Source of the DNA: Colletes latitarsis
Taxonomy: Eukaryota > Arthropoda > Insecta > Hymenoptera > Colletidae
Assembly: GCF_051014445.1 (NCBI RefSeq)
Contig: NC_135140.1
Coordinates: 17,663,501-17,727,500, forward strand
Direction of reading: 5' to 3'
DNA length: 64,000 nucleotides
Shown: one piece after another, positions 13,252-25,945 of the stretch
Layout of the letters: every line of letters starts with the position of its first letter
Position numbering within the stretch: position 1 is the stretch's first letter
The notes under the pieces: model-generated
The model's database searches: none
What the model was told of the DNA's origin: nothing
The model's input: only the letters and a program-made list of their open reading frames with translations
Made by a program: the position numbers and the translations under genes

Positions 13252-15397
13252 GATTATTTAAATATTACTATTTACACTTTTAAATATGCATTTACAACTT
13301 GTAAGAATCTGTTAAAAAGGAATTCAATGAAATAATAATACGAATAAAGTTAAACTCATAATGCACTTCGTATACAGGTTCAAGAAACATACTGAGTTAT
13401 TTCCAGCATCTTCAGTCTGTTTCATTTACATATTACATTCTCTATTATCATTGTCAATACATGGTTTCTTCGGTACACACAAGTATCCGTATGTGTCTCG
13501 TCTCAATTAGAACTATAGTAACATGGAATTCAGGTATTCACTTTGTATGAAACACATGTTGGCGTACACTTGTTATCATTCAACGAATTTACAAAAGGCT
13601 TGAAATAACAATTTTGTATCACGGATAAAATAGTTTTGTAGTACGAAAAATGATGTAACAGCTTGTACAAATAAATTACTAAATCTTATATGATATTTAT
13701 ATCCTTGTTAATCGTATCTATTTACTTTTAGTATGGCATCATAACAATAAAATATACACGTGTATAATAGATACAATAACAATTTATTTACATATACATA
13801 AATGATATTTGTTATTGTTGCAATATAACGAACTACTTGAATTACTGCAAAACCTCAAGATTTGTAAATATTGATAAATAATACGGAGCATCTCACTAAA
13901 AACAATCCCTTTTAATATTTTTGCTAGTTTAAATAATAGAAAGAAATACTTGGTTGCTTAGTTTTTACAACACATTCAATGTGGCACCAAAAATCGAAGG
14001 GGATCCCTGGTAGTAGAAATCAATTTTTTTATAAAATGTATCCATTTATGCTACTTTTAATATTTTTAAGGAAATATGAAATACTTGGAAAACTCTTTTT
14101 CTCCATTCATCATATCTTGGCAGAGAACCCTAAGTCGCATACGTTCACGTCACCTGTATTTAATGGAACAAACAAAGTCTTAACAGAGATTTAGTTTCAA
14201 AATTCAAGTTGAAATGTTAATAGTTTCGATGAAATTACCGTAAATTGCCACTTAAATTTGTTTGGTTTGTTATAAACAGATATATTATACAACTTTACAA
14301 CGTACATATACATATCAACATACTTACATAGTAAAAATTAAAAAATATATATCACAGACTGATAGCGATATTCAACTATTGTTCAGTATGTAATTTTTTT
14401 TTTATAAACATTATATTATTTATATTACGCAAATAGAAATATGCATGAACTGTACACGTGCATGAACATGTTATAAAGATTGTATTTACCGTGACTGTTT
14501 TAAACAATATCTTATTAGTTTTATTTACATATCTTTGTAGAATGTGCAAATTTAAATTGAACAGATTTATATATTTCTTTCTTTGCAATATAAAAATACA
14601 CGATCACTTGCAATAATATTCACGATGTTATTTAAGCAAAACTGCTGAAAGTAAAAAGAACGTTCTTGCTGTAAAATAGATTAATATTGAATAGATTATA
14701 ATACTATATTCATATCAAAATAATAAATAAACAACATTGACAATGCCGTTAAGCATTCGATTATTTGAAGGGTGTAATAAATTAGTCATATAAAAAAGTT
14801 ATTTCCAGTAACAAACATTTTGAGATGCAGTACCTTAGCATTAATAGCACCATTTAAAATTTAATATGTTTCAATGACTAATATGAAGCGTTACAAATAA
14901 TCAAAAGAGATGTGCCATAACATTTTACAAGAATATCAAGAAACTTTAAAAGTTATAATAAATGTAAATTGATGAGACAACTGATATTTTAAAATCTAAA
15001 AGATATTATTCGCCACACGCCATATATCTATTTTTTGTATTTGTTTTACACCATATTTACTAACAATTTATAAGTTAACGAACAATAGAAAAATACAGAT
15101 TATAAAATTGAAAAGTTGTTTTACGATATAACGTTTTGTTATCTTATACCTAATTGTGTATATAGTTTCACTAATTAAATGTTATGTTGTTCTCAACATT
15201 TATTCTTTTCTATTTACTTATTAAATTATAGATTAAAAAAAAAAATAATATCATTAGCTCGTGCAAGATACAAATTGTGTAATATTAAGAACTGTATTGA
15301 TTTATTCTAAAAAATTTGTTTGATGTTCACCTGGTGTATTTCGTTCGACTAGGACTAGAATATTCTTTTAGGCGTATTAAAACTCGTTTTACACTTC
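13252..15397. other. AT-rich intergenic interval between STK11IP and carbonic anhydrase
   Basis: About 2.1 kb of very AT-rich DNA with many poly-A and poly-T runs. It must contain the STK11IP 3' UTR on the right and the promoter of the carbonic anhydrase on the left. Short frames, for example near 13979-14194 and 14376-14588, are AT-rich and show no domain. I recognise no RNA gene or transposon. Confidence 0.55.
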
Positions 15398-18300
15398 TTA
15401 AGTAGTTTCCGTTTTACAAGTTGTAATTTGCAAAGGGATCGAAAACAGTTCCTCCCATGGTGGTTGTATAGAATTAATGACCGTCTCAGCAGCATTCACA
15501 GAAACGAAATTTAAGATCCACGAATCCTTTTGTTCTTCTACCTCGTCTAAAAAGTTTAAGGTCAATGACGATCTGTGATGTTCCTGTAAATGTGTCAAAT
15601 AAAAAGAGTTAATTTAAGAAAAAAAAGAATAAGATACATATTCATATTAATTTTGTCCAATTATTATACCACATGTATATAGTTTACATAAGCATAGGTT
15701 ATTCGTTTAATACACGTTTGAACTCTTAATTATAAAATAGTAATGAGTATGTGTTCTTAAAATTATATAAGAAAATCCTATGATTTTTTTATACAAAAAA
15801 TTGACCTTCTAGACCAGAATACCTACTTAAAATCACATATACGAAAAATGCATATTACTCACTATTCCGATTAAATTGCTCATAACTTGTTTCCTTATTA
15901 TTTGCGGTGCTTCTTTGTTGCCTGGTAAGAGCCATTGTATATTACATATCACCAACACGGATGCAGTTACAATTAAACTAGATAATTTCAGTTGCACTTC
16001 GAGGCCTTGATATTTTAGTAAGGCAGAAGAAAATAATGCAAGTAATCTTACAGTATCGCCTTCTTGAAAATTCGTGCAATCTTTTAATAAGGTATGCATC
16101 AAAGAAGTACAATGTTCTGGTACTGGAAATTCAACCTTGCAACTAGGTGGTAGTGACAATTCTACAAATCAAAATTCATATACTTTAAGAATGACGTTAG
16201 TTTAAAAATGTCAACTGGGCATATTCTTTGTTTACCAGTAGCATAAAATAAAAAATTATGTGTTCTCTGAAAGTCTTGTAAGATGCATAAAAATGTAATA
16301 ACAGGCTGTAGTTCCTGGCTCGATTTGTTCGATTGTTCTAATTCAATCAAAATGCCTTGTTTATATGGCAATGGCGCAAACGATCTTAATTTGTCTATTG
16401 TCCAACTGATTTCCTTATGCAGCCAACGTTGCGGATCCTCTCTATAATAAAAATTAAAAAAAGTATACCGAGCAAAAAATTTTTTAAAATATTTCATACA
16501 AGACACGGTACTCTAAAGATATAACACTAAAATGTTTTGCCTTTACCCTTCCAATCCATCGATTTTAAGAACATAAACTGTTAATGTAGACAAAACCAAG
16601 CAACCAGGAAATGCTTCTTTCGTATTATGCATAAGAATGTCCGCCTAAAATTTATTGAACGAATAAAAAATATTTTTCAATAATGGTTCTACAAAATATT
16701 AACCAGTATCGAGCAATTATATTTGGTTGTTTAATAAATTCGCATTTCTTTGTAAAAATATAAAATACTGCCAATTTTATGTAGGATTTGCTTAAAACAA
16801 TCTGACGAGATGAGGTCTGGTGAATACAATGATTGCAAACGATTCATAAACTTATTAATCGTTTATAAATTTCTTACGAAAATATATAAAAAAACAAGTC
16901 AATTAAGAAGTAATTAATTTCAATTGTAACTGTCATTTTTCAACTCAATTATATTCTGCCCAATACTGAAGTAAACGGTAATGCGACATAGCGTTTCATA
17001 TATTACCCTGAGGAGAAAAATAAGTTCCTCGTTTTCATGTTCGAATATGTTCAAAACGATATGTAACTTTATTCTATGATCTATACTACTAAAATCTGTG
17101 TAAGAGTATGAAATATTGCTGCCGCAAAAATGTGGTGCTTCTTCCTCGTTTAACATTAATGGTTTGTTACTGCCGATTTTTATACTTTGAAGTAAACCTA
17201 CAAATTTTAATGCCAACTATAATTACAACACCAACGAACCACAGATTAAATCAACTACAGTTATATTTTTTCACCTACCACCTAGCATAGAAGTTAAGTT
17301 TGTTACAGATGAGAATTTTATCTCTTTATCGTTACTATTGTTAAAGGATTTTTCATCCGCATTAATTTGTCTAATTATTTTATTTTCATACGCGGTACAT
17401 ATACTATCTGTTAAAGAACCTGCAATTATAACGTTATTAGTGAATTATTGATTCTCAATTATTTGTGCAATGAAAATTCTGACAAACCTGAAGAGCTACT
17501 CTCGGTTAAACCAGTCATAATTGGTGCTACGTCTGGTATCGTTAAAAGAGATGGAGCAACAGCGGTACATTTCTCTTCCGAAGAGCGCTTTCTAGGCGGT
17601 ATCAGATGAGTTCTATGATAATCGTGAAAAATATTACAAAGCAAGAATTAATCATTTAGTTGGTAACTAAACATTTATGCATCTCAATACATACAATAAA
17701 AATTAAAGAAAAAATAGATTACCTCGAAGCATCGTCCAGAACTTCGATGCTACTTTGACTTGGGTTGCTAAGTATTTCTATATCGCTTTCGTATTTTCTA
17801 TTCGTATTTGTGGAAGGCGTGGACTCTCGCGATTCATCTAAACTCGTCGCTGAACCTGTTAATAAAAAAAAAATTAAAATATTTATATTCGTCCAATTAA
17901 TGGATATTAAATGTCAATGTTTCGCGAAAGTTTAACAGAAAGCTTATTATATGTGTATACACAATAGTAGGTGATCATACTTTTCTTTTTCTTTCTCACA
18001 GAGCTACACTACTACTGACTACGATAAAAAGAAGTCTGTAAAAAATGATAAAAACGTGAATGAAAAATAGAGGACACATTCATTCTTGCAGGCTTCACAG
18101 AAAAGTACCACGTTTCATGACAATTCTCATTGATAAAATGTAATAACATTTTTTTAAGTGTTTAATATCAATATATCGATGTTAAAATTAAATTACTACA
18201 AGTATAATATAATCAAGAAGAAAATTACTATATACGTTGTAAATTTAAAATAAGTAAAATAGAACTATAAATATAGTAATGTTATGTAATACAATGTGTC

Positions 18301-21300
18301 CAGATATTTGAAATTTCATGTACTTACATAAACAAAATGTTCCATGTTACATATTTAATAATCTACAAAATAAAGCAATTTTGATCCGGAAGTCACTTCA
18401 GGAAAGTGATTAATGAAAATTAAAAATGTATTCAAATACAAAAACAAAAATATGGACCAAAATAAATAAGAAAGATTGATATTAACTAAATCTAAATAAT
18501 CAAGCAGCTAATATAATAGCTTATGCCTGCTCTTTTAACCATAAGGAAAGCTTGAAGAAACAGAGAGTGCTGTAATAAATTATTGTGGCTAAAGCTTACA
18601 GCAGACTTGAGCTTGAGTGTGAGAGTCGGAGTGCACCAGAGAAGTGGTGACGGATATAGCTCGACCCTCCGTTCCACCTGCACCGGGATTAGTATGTTAT
18701 AGTCCCAGTCAATAGAACAATGTATGGATATGCAGTCAGCAATATATAATTAGTGCGTTCACATTTAATGAATTAATAAATATAATTTTCAGTAAAAACT
18801 GAAAGGCACGTATTAATATTACAAAAAACTCAACATCATAAATGTTATATACAGGGTGTTCGGCCACCCCTGGGAAAAATTTTAATGGGGGATTCTAGAG
18901 GCCAAAATAAGATGAAAATCAAGAATACCAATTTGTTGATGAAGGCTTCGTTAAACAGTTATTAACGTTTAAAGTTCCGACCGTACTGAATTTTTTTCTC
19001 GAAAATGAGCAAGATTTCGGGGGTATGTCTATTCACCAAAAATGATTGTAATTGACCCCCGCAACCGAAAATAATTTTTCCAGAACGATTTGAAATGTTT
19101 GAATTTAATTGTTAATAACTTTCTAACGAAGCCTCCATCAACAAATTGGTATTCTTGATTTTCGTCTTATTTTGGCCTCTAGAATCCTCTGTTAAAATTT
19201 TTCCCAGGGGTGGCCGAACACCCTGTATACAGTTAATCTTTTTTAAATAAACTTCACGAATATGCAATACCCGTTTGATGTTTAATACTTTAATTAATGT
19301 TTAAATTGAAAGAAAACTCCACATATACATAATAAAAACAGGGTTACGTTATTAAAATTATCTACAAATTAAGTTATAAAATTGAAAAAAATATAATCAA
19401 CAAAAGTTACTATGTTTGTAATAAATGCGTAACTTCTATCGAATATTTCAATCGTTCTTAAATTGATTCTAACGTGAATTACATGCAAAAGTCAAAATGA
19501 AATTTTACCAATGCTGGAGAAAGACTCAGAATGTTGCAAATTAATTTTTGTAGTATTTTCCTGATATTGATTCGTAGAGAAATATTCCGTTGAACCTTCG
19601 GAAGCATCACTTTCTGGGTCCAATGTTGACAGTTCATCCGTTTCTATAACTAAGGTACTCTCGCAAGTGGGGCATTTCAATTGTTTTAAACCTGAAAAAA
19701 AGAAACACCATTTATTATAACATATTATTTTATAATCCCAATTGTACAATTAAAATGTTTGTATGCGATATTTATACAAGGTGTCCCTAAAAGTTATGTA
19801 CAGTACTATTACTGAAATTGTACCTGATGCGGATGTACTTATGACAGCAACGTATTCTGTATCCTGGGAGAAATGAGTTGAACATTTCATACATTTAAAA
19901 ACTTTCAACGATATTGGTCGTCTTCTTATCCTCTCGCTAATTGTTGTTACTATTTTCTGAAATGTAATTAAGCAATTAATACGCGTGCATCACCTATAGC
20001 TTCAAGTATAGATTAACCCTCGCCCAGCTTAGGAATGTGAAAGACAATGTTTTCTCATTTATTTACCTTTGCATCATCTGAATTCACAAAATATCTTCTG
20101 TTTTGACGGGTTTCTCGTTTTGTATCAAAAATTATATCTACCGTAACTGGTTCGCCTCTACCCCGCACACACGATAACACAGAACTTGTTGACCAACAAT
20201 CTTTCAATTTCCCAGTTATGGAATCTCTTTCCTTAATATCACTGAAATTGATATTTAACCGATATCATTTAGTAATTAATTAGCGTCTTCTGTACAGATC
20301 ATTTTAAAATTACAGACAGAAAAATTTTAAACTTGGAATTTGTGATCATCATCTGAGAAAGCACTCGCAACATATTTATTTACAATATTAATAAAGAACA
20401 CTTACTCTGATGTTATTATCACGAATAATTCTTCTAATTCGTCACTATCTTGTTTCTTCTTGTGCACTAGATACAAATCTCCTTTTTCTAAATATTAAAA
20501 AAACAAAACTGCAGTTAAAACAAGATTCTTTTACCTATATGAATGTTTTACTTTCAATAATATACCTTCTTCCCGATCATAAGGAGGATCAGGTATATTT
20601 ACGAGAGCAATAGTCGTATCGTTACACGATAGAGATTCAGAGACATTTTGCTCTTCCGCTGATATTTCAATCTGTTCTCCCATTGCACCATTGCTTTCAT
20701 TATTTTCCGTTACCGAGTATCTTCCAGAATCTTCTATCGCCGCAGTTTCTACATTCTTAATGGAACGAATTTCAGAATCTTGAGTATCTAGCATAGTGTA
20801 TGTACTATCGAAATTTTTGATCGTTAACTCCGGTAACGATTGCAACCCCGTAATATCTTGAACAATTGTTCCAGCATAACTGCTTAACCATTCATCTTCG
20901 CCAAATTTGTTTCGTAACGCCAAAATTTGTTTCTTTGTCTCTAGATGATCTTTCGAACTTTCTACAAAAGATTAAAATACAATATTTGTATTAAGTCATA
21001 CTGAAAATAATTCTTTTAAATGCATTTGTTACAATGTTTGTTATTTTCTGTATAAGTATATAATATAAGATAATTTAATTACCCGAATATGAGCTACAAA
21101 CACTATAATTTTCCTGTAACTCTTTTTGTTTTTGTTCATCTTCTGCGATAATGGCTTCTTTAACATTTAATTTCTTCTTACTTCTAGGTAACTTTCTTTC
21201 TAGATTATTCATAGATCTTTCTGCGACAGATTCATTAAAAGTAGACGTGCTCATAGATGTAGAAAGGCTACTAGAATTTAACGAATCTGATACAGACACG

Positions 21301-22810
21301 GAGAATTCACTTAACGCGGATTGTTCGGATCTGATTGTATAGTATCGATTTCCTGCAATAATTTGTTTCTCTGATCTCGAAAGTGGCAAATGGTCTAAAA
21401 CAAACTAAGTTATAAAATATTATTCGTACTTATGTAATAATTTATTTGAAGAAAATAGAATATTTACGTATAATACAACGCTACAATATTTTGTTATTTT
21501 TAATACATGATTCACCTTGCTATCTTTTAAACTTGGATGCAAATACTTTATAGATAGCTGCCGATGTTTTAGGTGATATGATAAAGGATTGCCTTCCAGA
21601 GATATGCATAACAAAGTAGACATTTTTTCCAAAACCCACAGAGCTGAATGTTCCATCAAACAGTTATATGATAAATCTAATTCCGTTAAACATTTTAAAT
21701 TTTGCAAGCCTGATGTGGAGGAGAGAAAAAAAAAGAAATGTAAAATTTTCTTTTACATACACAAATCATAAAAGAATCCAATGCAATAATCTATTACCGT
21801 TTAACTTTTCTATATAATTATTCTTCAAAACTAATACTTGTAAAGAATATGAGGCAGCCTTATTAAATGTAGGTACTGTCTCGAGCTTATTATATCCAAG
21901 ATTCACATATTTCAAATTTGGCAAATAAGATAACTCGTCCGCAGATGTTATCAAATTATGACTCAAATCTATTAATTGTAGCCAAGGTGCCAGCTCTAAA
22001 GATTTATCCAATTTTTCCAGACTATTATAAGATAATGTTAAATGTTTCAACGAGTCCCACACACATCCAATACTAGCACCTTCACCGCAACTAGCTGTGT
22101 AAAAATGATAAAATCCTGTATATCATTGGTAAATTATTAATAATGAATTGATTAAATATCTCAAAAACTGTAGAGTATTTCCTCTATAATGTTACATTTT
22201 CATGAACAGGATGACTAGATCTAGAAGTGTGCAAGGTTTCAACTAAATCTATGACCCGAAGTACTTGGACTATCCTTGTAAGTTGATAGCTTAAAACTTA
22301 TATTCCCACCTTCATATGAAAAGGATTAATTATAAAGATGTTTGTTTTATAATTACCTAATAATTGATTCACAGTGGAAATTCCTTTTCTACCAACACAG
22401 ATAATGCTTTCAAGTTGACTTGTAAACTCTTGCAGCCCTTTCACGAACTCAATATTAATTTTCTTCAGTTCCAGATATTTTAAATGTCTGAACTTTGTAA
22501 TATTAACAGGAATATCGGGATTATCCGCGCAATAAGTTACTTTCAATCCAACTGTTTTTTGTATAAAATCATATAAAAATTTCAAATCACTAAATATATT
22601 AATTTTTGAACTGTTGCACACTTGAAATGAAGTTTTTAAATCTTCTGGCTCATCGATAATCGATGAAAAGACTTCATTTAAATTGTAAAGTAACTCTGTT
22701 GTTAAGGATAATTTGCAAGATGCACTTAACACTTTGTCTCCATTTTGATGCAACAACTGTACAAGTTTCACTATCTCCTCCATATTAACTGTATGATTAA
22801 ACTGGTTCAT
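15398..22810 (-). CDS. STK11IP: STK11IP, LKB1-interacting protein 1
   Basis: A leucine-rich-repeat scaffold that binds the LKB1 kinase and acts at endolysosomal membranes in vertebrates. Seventeen exons close on one frame of 1204 codons: 22810-22357, 22094-21798, 21709-21516, 21404-21083, 20961-20566, 20487-20406, 20241-20067, 19956-19824, 19691-19509, 17855-17723, 17612-17488, 17419-about 17279, 17197-17007, 16644-16547, 16441-16236, 16161-15863 and 15583-15398. The N-terminal family region is followed by LRRs (LTLSYNSLEKL, LIDLSHNLI, ELDLSYNCL, CISLEGNPLSYH), then FVLDHLPLS, matching the human linker after the LRRs. Acidic Ser-rich segments and PH-like strands follow (CLVLSTLTVYVLK; DHRIKLHIVLNIFE). 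Two CxxC pairs (FKCMKC, LKCPTC) lie mid-protein. The start at 22810 is the first in-frame ATG of the exon; a 5' UTR exon is likely upstream. Confidence 0.87.
18492..18690 (-). other. GC-richer intronic segment, possible cassette exon or repeat remnant
   Basis: Inside the STK11IP intron 19508-17856, a GC-richer stretch has an acceptor-like GGTGCAG near 18668 and a strong donor (GTAAGC) near 18590, enclosing an open segment. Flanking exons 19691-19509 and 17855-17723 join in phase without it, so it is not needed for the protein. It could be an alternative exon or an old repeat. Confidence 0.25.
18852..19225. mobile_element. CAGGGTGTTCGG-family MITE, near-complete copy
   Basis: The best-preserved copy in the window: terminal cagggtgttcggccacccct on the left, its exact inverse on the right, and TATA on both flanks. 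The arms form an imperfect palindrome over about 110 bp each around a core with ttcgggggtatgtctattca. It lies in a STK11IP intron and has no coding capacity. Confidence 0.9.
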
Positions 22811-23999
22811 TTTTTAAGTATTTTTTTGTTTTTCACTCAAACTTACAGAATTCATGTAAAGTTTAAAACTTGATCCAATGTAATTTCATACTAACCTGAA
22901 AGACAAAGAAATATTTTAGACTGTTATTACATAATTTTCATGCAAAAATATAGCAAATTTTCGTACACTGTTTTACGTCTAGCTTTAATTGTCAAAGATA
23001 CGTCTATTTACAGACAGTGTCGTGTTACCCTAAAAGTCATTTAACAACAAATTATCTATTTTATAAAAAACTTACGAGGTTATCATATATCACCTAGACT
23101 ATCCATATCGCTGGTAGAATTCATAATTATGTCAGAAACGATGTTGATTTTATACATGTTATCACAAATGAGCAACACATGAACTAGGTACATATGTATC
23201 ACCAAACCAGTTAACAATTATCCTACCAAAATGTCATCCATCATTAAGCAATGCAATAACTTTAGTTTATGTTATTGCTTTATGAGCGTGGTATGTCGTG
23301 ACTCCTAAAACATATTTAATATTTCGAAACAAATTGATTATTTCGTTTAAACCCATGGATAATATGGTATATCGAGATTTACATAAAGCGTACAGCACTT
23401 TTCATACATGTTAAAATGATGAAAAACTACGTTTCTAGCCAACTTCGAATCAGATAATACTGCTCGGATTTACTTTGTATTAACGGGAATATAATAAATG
23501 AATCATACCTTGCAGTACAACCTTCAACAGATAACAATTTCGAAATCTCTGAATAGATTGAACAATGGTATAAATGACATATTGTCACAGACGACATACA
23601 CGAGTAGACGTAACATTCAATGTATTTTTGTGGCCCATGTTACCAACAGGTATAGAAATGAGTACAAGAAGAAATGAAACAGAAAATGAAATAAATAAAT
23701 AACGAATCGCGACGACCACTAGAGCATTGTCATGCTGTAATGTGTTAATATATTAACTTTCGATTTAAATTTCAATCAGTGTTTTTCATATAACATATAG
23801 CATACTCGTGTTATACTTGAATGCGATATGCGTAGCATAGTAAATGATTGGTAACGTCATGTGAAACGGCTCTAATCGTAAATAAGCAACATACATAGAG
23901 TAGCATATTACGAGAACATTCTTAGAATTTCTACATATTCTACACCAAAATACGCGTTGTTTGCATTTTGAAACATTAACATCCCCGAATCCGTTCAAG
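22811..23999. other. Intergenic DNA upstream of STK11IP
   Basis: This holds the presumptive STK11IP 5' UTR and promoter. A possible non-coding exon on the minus strand ends at a GTAAGT near 22848, preceded by a TTTCAG near 22895. Otherwise it is AT-rich with no supported gene. Confidence 0.4.
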
Positions 24000-24350
24000 A
24001 ATTATGACTTTTCAAACATACGCATCGGGGAAACATTTCTGGTTAGAAATCATATTTTCGTAATGAATTTTTTTCTCGTAAGTGTGTAAGATTTCGGGGG
24101 TATGTTTATTCACCAAAAATTATTGTAATTGACCCCTGCAACTAAAAATAATTTTTTTTGGACGATTTGAAATTTTTTAATTTTATCGAAAAATTGCACA
24201 CCTACTCGAATTTTTTTCTCGAAAGTGCGTAGGATTTCGGGTGTATGTTTATTCACCAAAAATTATTGTAATTGACCCCTGCAACTAAAAATAATTTTTT
24301 TTGAACGATTTGAAATTTTTTAATTTTGTCGAAAAATTTCACCACCTATC
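24000..24350. repeat. MITE-derived fragment with an internal direct duplication
   Basis: The piece at 24003-24060 matches, in inverse orientation, the interior of the MITE at 6761-7104. The sequence ttcgggggtatgtttattca with its surrounding 130-150 bp occurs twice in direct order (about 24065-24185 and 24205-24325). The same core occurs in the complete MITEs at 9002 and 18852. Termini are lost. Confidence 0.7.
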
Positions 24351-24868
24351 CCCTGTCGATTTTTCTTAAAAATTCGTTTTTTATTTTTAATAAGTTTGTC
24401 TGACGCTCTACGAAAATGCAGTCCAATACTTTCAGGTCGGTATGGTAGTCAAATTAGGTCATGAAAGTCCATAATGTGTAATGTCTACTTGTATACCTCG
24501 TCTGTGTCTATATTTGTGATAATCTGTGCAACGCGGATCGCAGCCAATTTGTTCATATTATTTAGTTTTTATTTAATAATTGTATTACCCAGCTAGGAGT
24601 GATACGATTATTAATTAAATACTAAACAATACTATCCAGGTCTCACCACGTGGAGGTTGCTGCGAAAAGAGACCCGCCCTAATGGCCCTCCTTGATGAGG
24701 AATCCTAATACAAAATCTAATCTTTGGATATTTTCTCCTAGAAGAAAACCTATTGAAATTTGACTGTCGTTAGAAACGAATGACAAATGAAGAGTTTTTA
24801 GAAGAATTGCCTAATAACGAGACCAAAAACCTAATGAAATGTCGATACATGTGGGATGATCTACCGCA

Positions 24869-25230
24869 TGTTTTTTACGAACGAAACAAATACATAAATG
24901 ATACATAAATATCAATATGTATTTGTGTATATACGTATGACAGTGTCTAATAAGACACATGTTTCTTATGAACGAAACATATACATAAATGATACATGAA
25001 TATCAATATGTATTTGTGTATATACGTATGACAGTGTCTAATAAGACACATGTTTCTTATGAACGAAACATATACATAAATGATACATGAATATCAATAT
25101 GTATTTACGTATGATAGTGTCTAATAAGACACATATTTTGTATGAACAAAATAAATACATAAATATCAATATGTATTTGTATATGTATAGAAATGTGTAT
25201 ATGTATAGAACTATGTATGAATTGTTCCAC
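24869..25230. repeat. 91-bp tandem repeat, about 3.5 units
   Basis: Units begin at 24869, 24960, 25051 and about 25133 with a tgttt(c/t)tta.gaacgaaac start and share atcaatatgtatttgtgtat and gacagtgtctaataagacac. The first two periods are exactly 91 bp, and the third is shortened to about 82 by a deletion. The right end grades into tgtatatgtatag repeats. It lies in gene-free DNA. Confidence 0.85.
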
Positions 25231-25945
25231 TGTCCAGTGGAATACCAATATGTACCTTTATATTAATTGGTCCTACTTAAACGTACGTTTATATTTCGCT
25301 AGTATCTAATAAAACGTTGTAGCGCTTGGTTGTTTATTTCATAATTTCGGTACTTATAGTGGCCACTAATAATAATAACTTAACGATACATTTATACTTA
25401 TATCCTAAACGCAATCTGTAGAAATATGAGAAGGTATTTTCTCCTTGACGTTTTCGTTAATCCCATGATGTTTTTCTGAAACACGCGCTCATATAGAACA
25501 AACATAATTCAAATAAAACAAACAAATATGAAAAGATATGTTCCTCTTGGTGTCTTTATCAATCCCACGATGTTTACCTGAAACAAAAACTCAGACAATA
25601 AATAGAATTTGTATGAGACAGATATTGCCCTAAGAACGATCGAATCTTGTATCTTGTAGTAAGTTTTACCATTAATTATTTTCAATTCGATTTATCTAGG
25701 CTTGTATACTCTGTAAAAAGAACTTGTTCAAACGATTAATAAGCTGAAATGAAAATATATTAGTGGCAACAGAAAAGAATAATCATGCATTGACAAAATA
25801 GACTCGTATTTATTGTGATAAAAAAGCAACAGTACTTTTATGCAGTATTTCTATTGACGTATATATAAAAAAAAAAGATATATTTCACATAGAATAAATT
25901 GTTCACTTTGAAATCCAAATAACAACCCGTGAGTGGACCATTCTA
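25231..25945. other. AT-rich intergenic DNA without recognisable features
   Basis: I see no gene, RNA or clear repeat here. A short near-duplicate (gaaatatgagaaggtatttt and aaatatgaaaagatatgttc, each followed by a cccacgatgttt-like phrase) suggests an old local duplication at 25424-25590. Confidence 0.4.
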
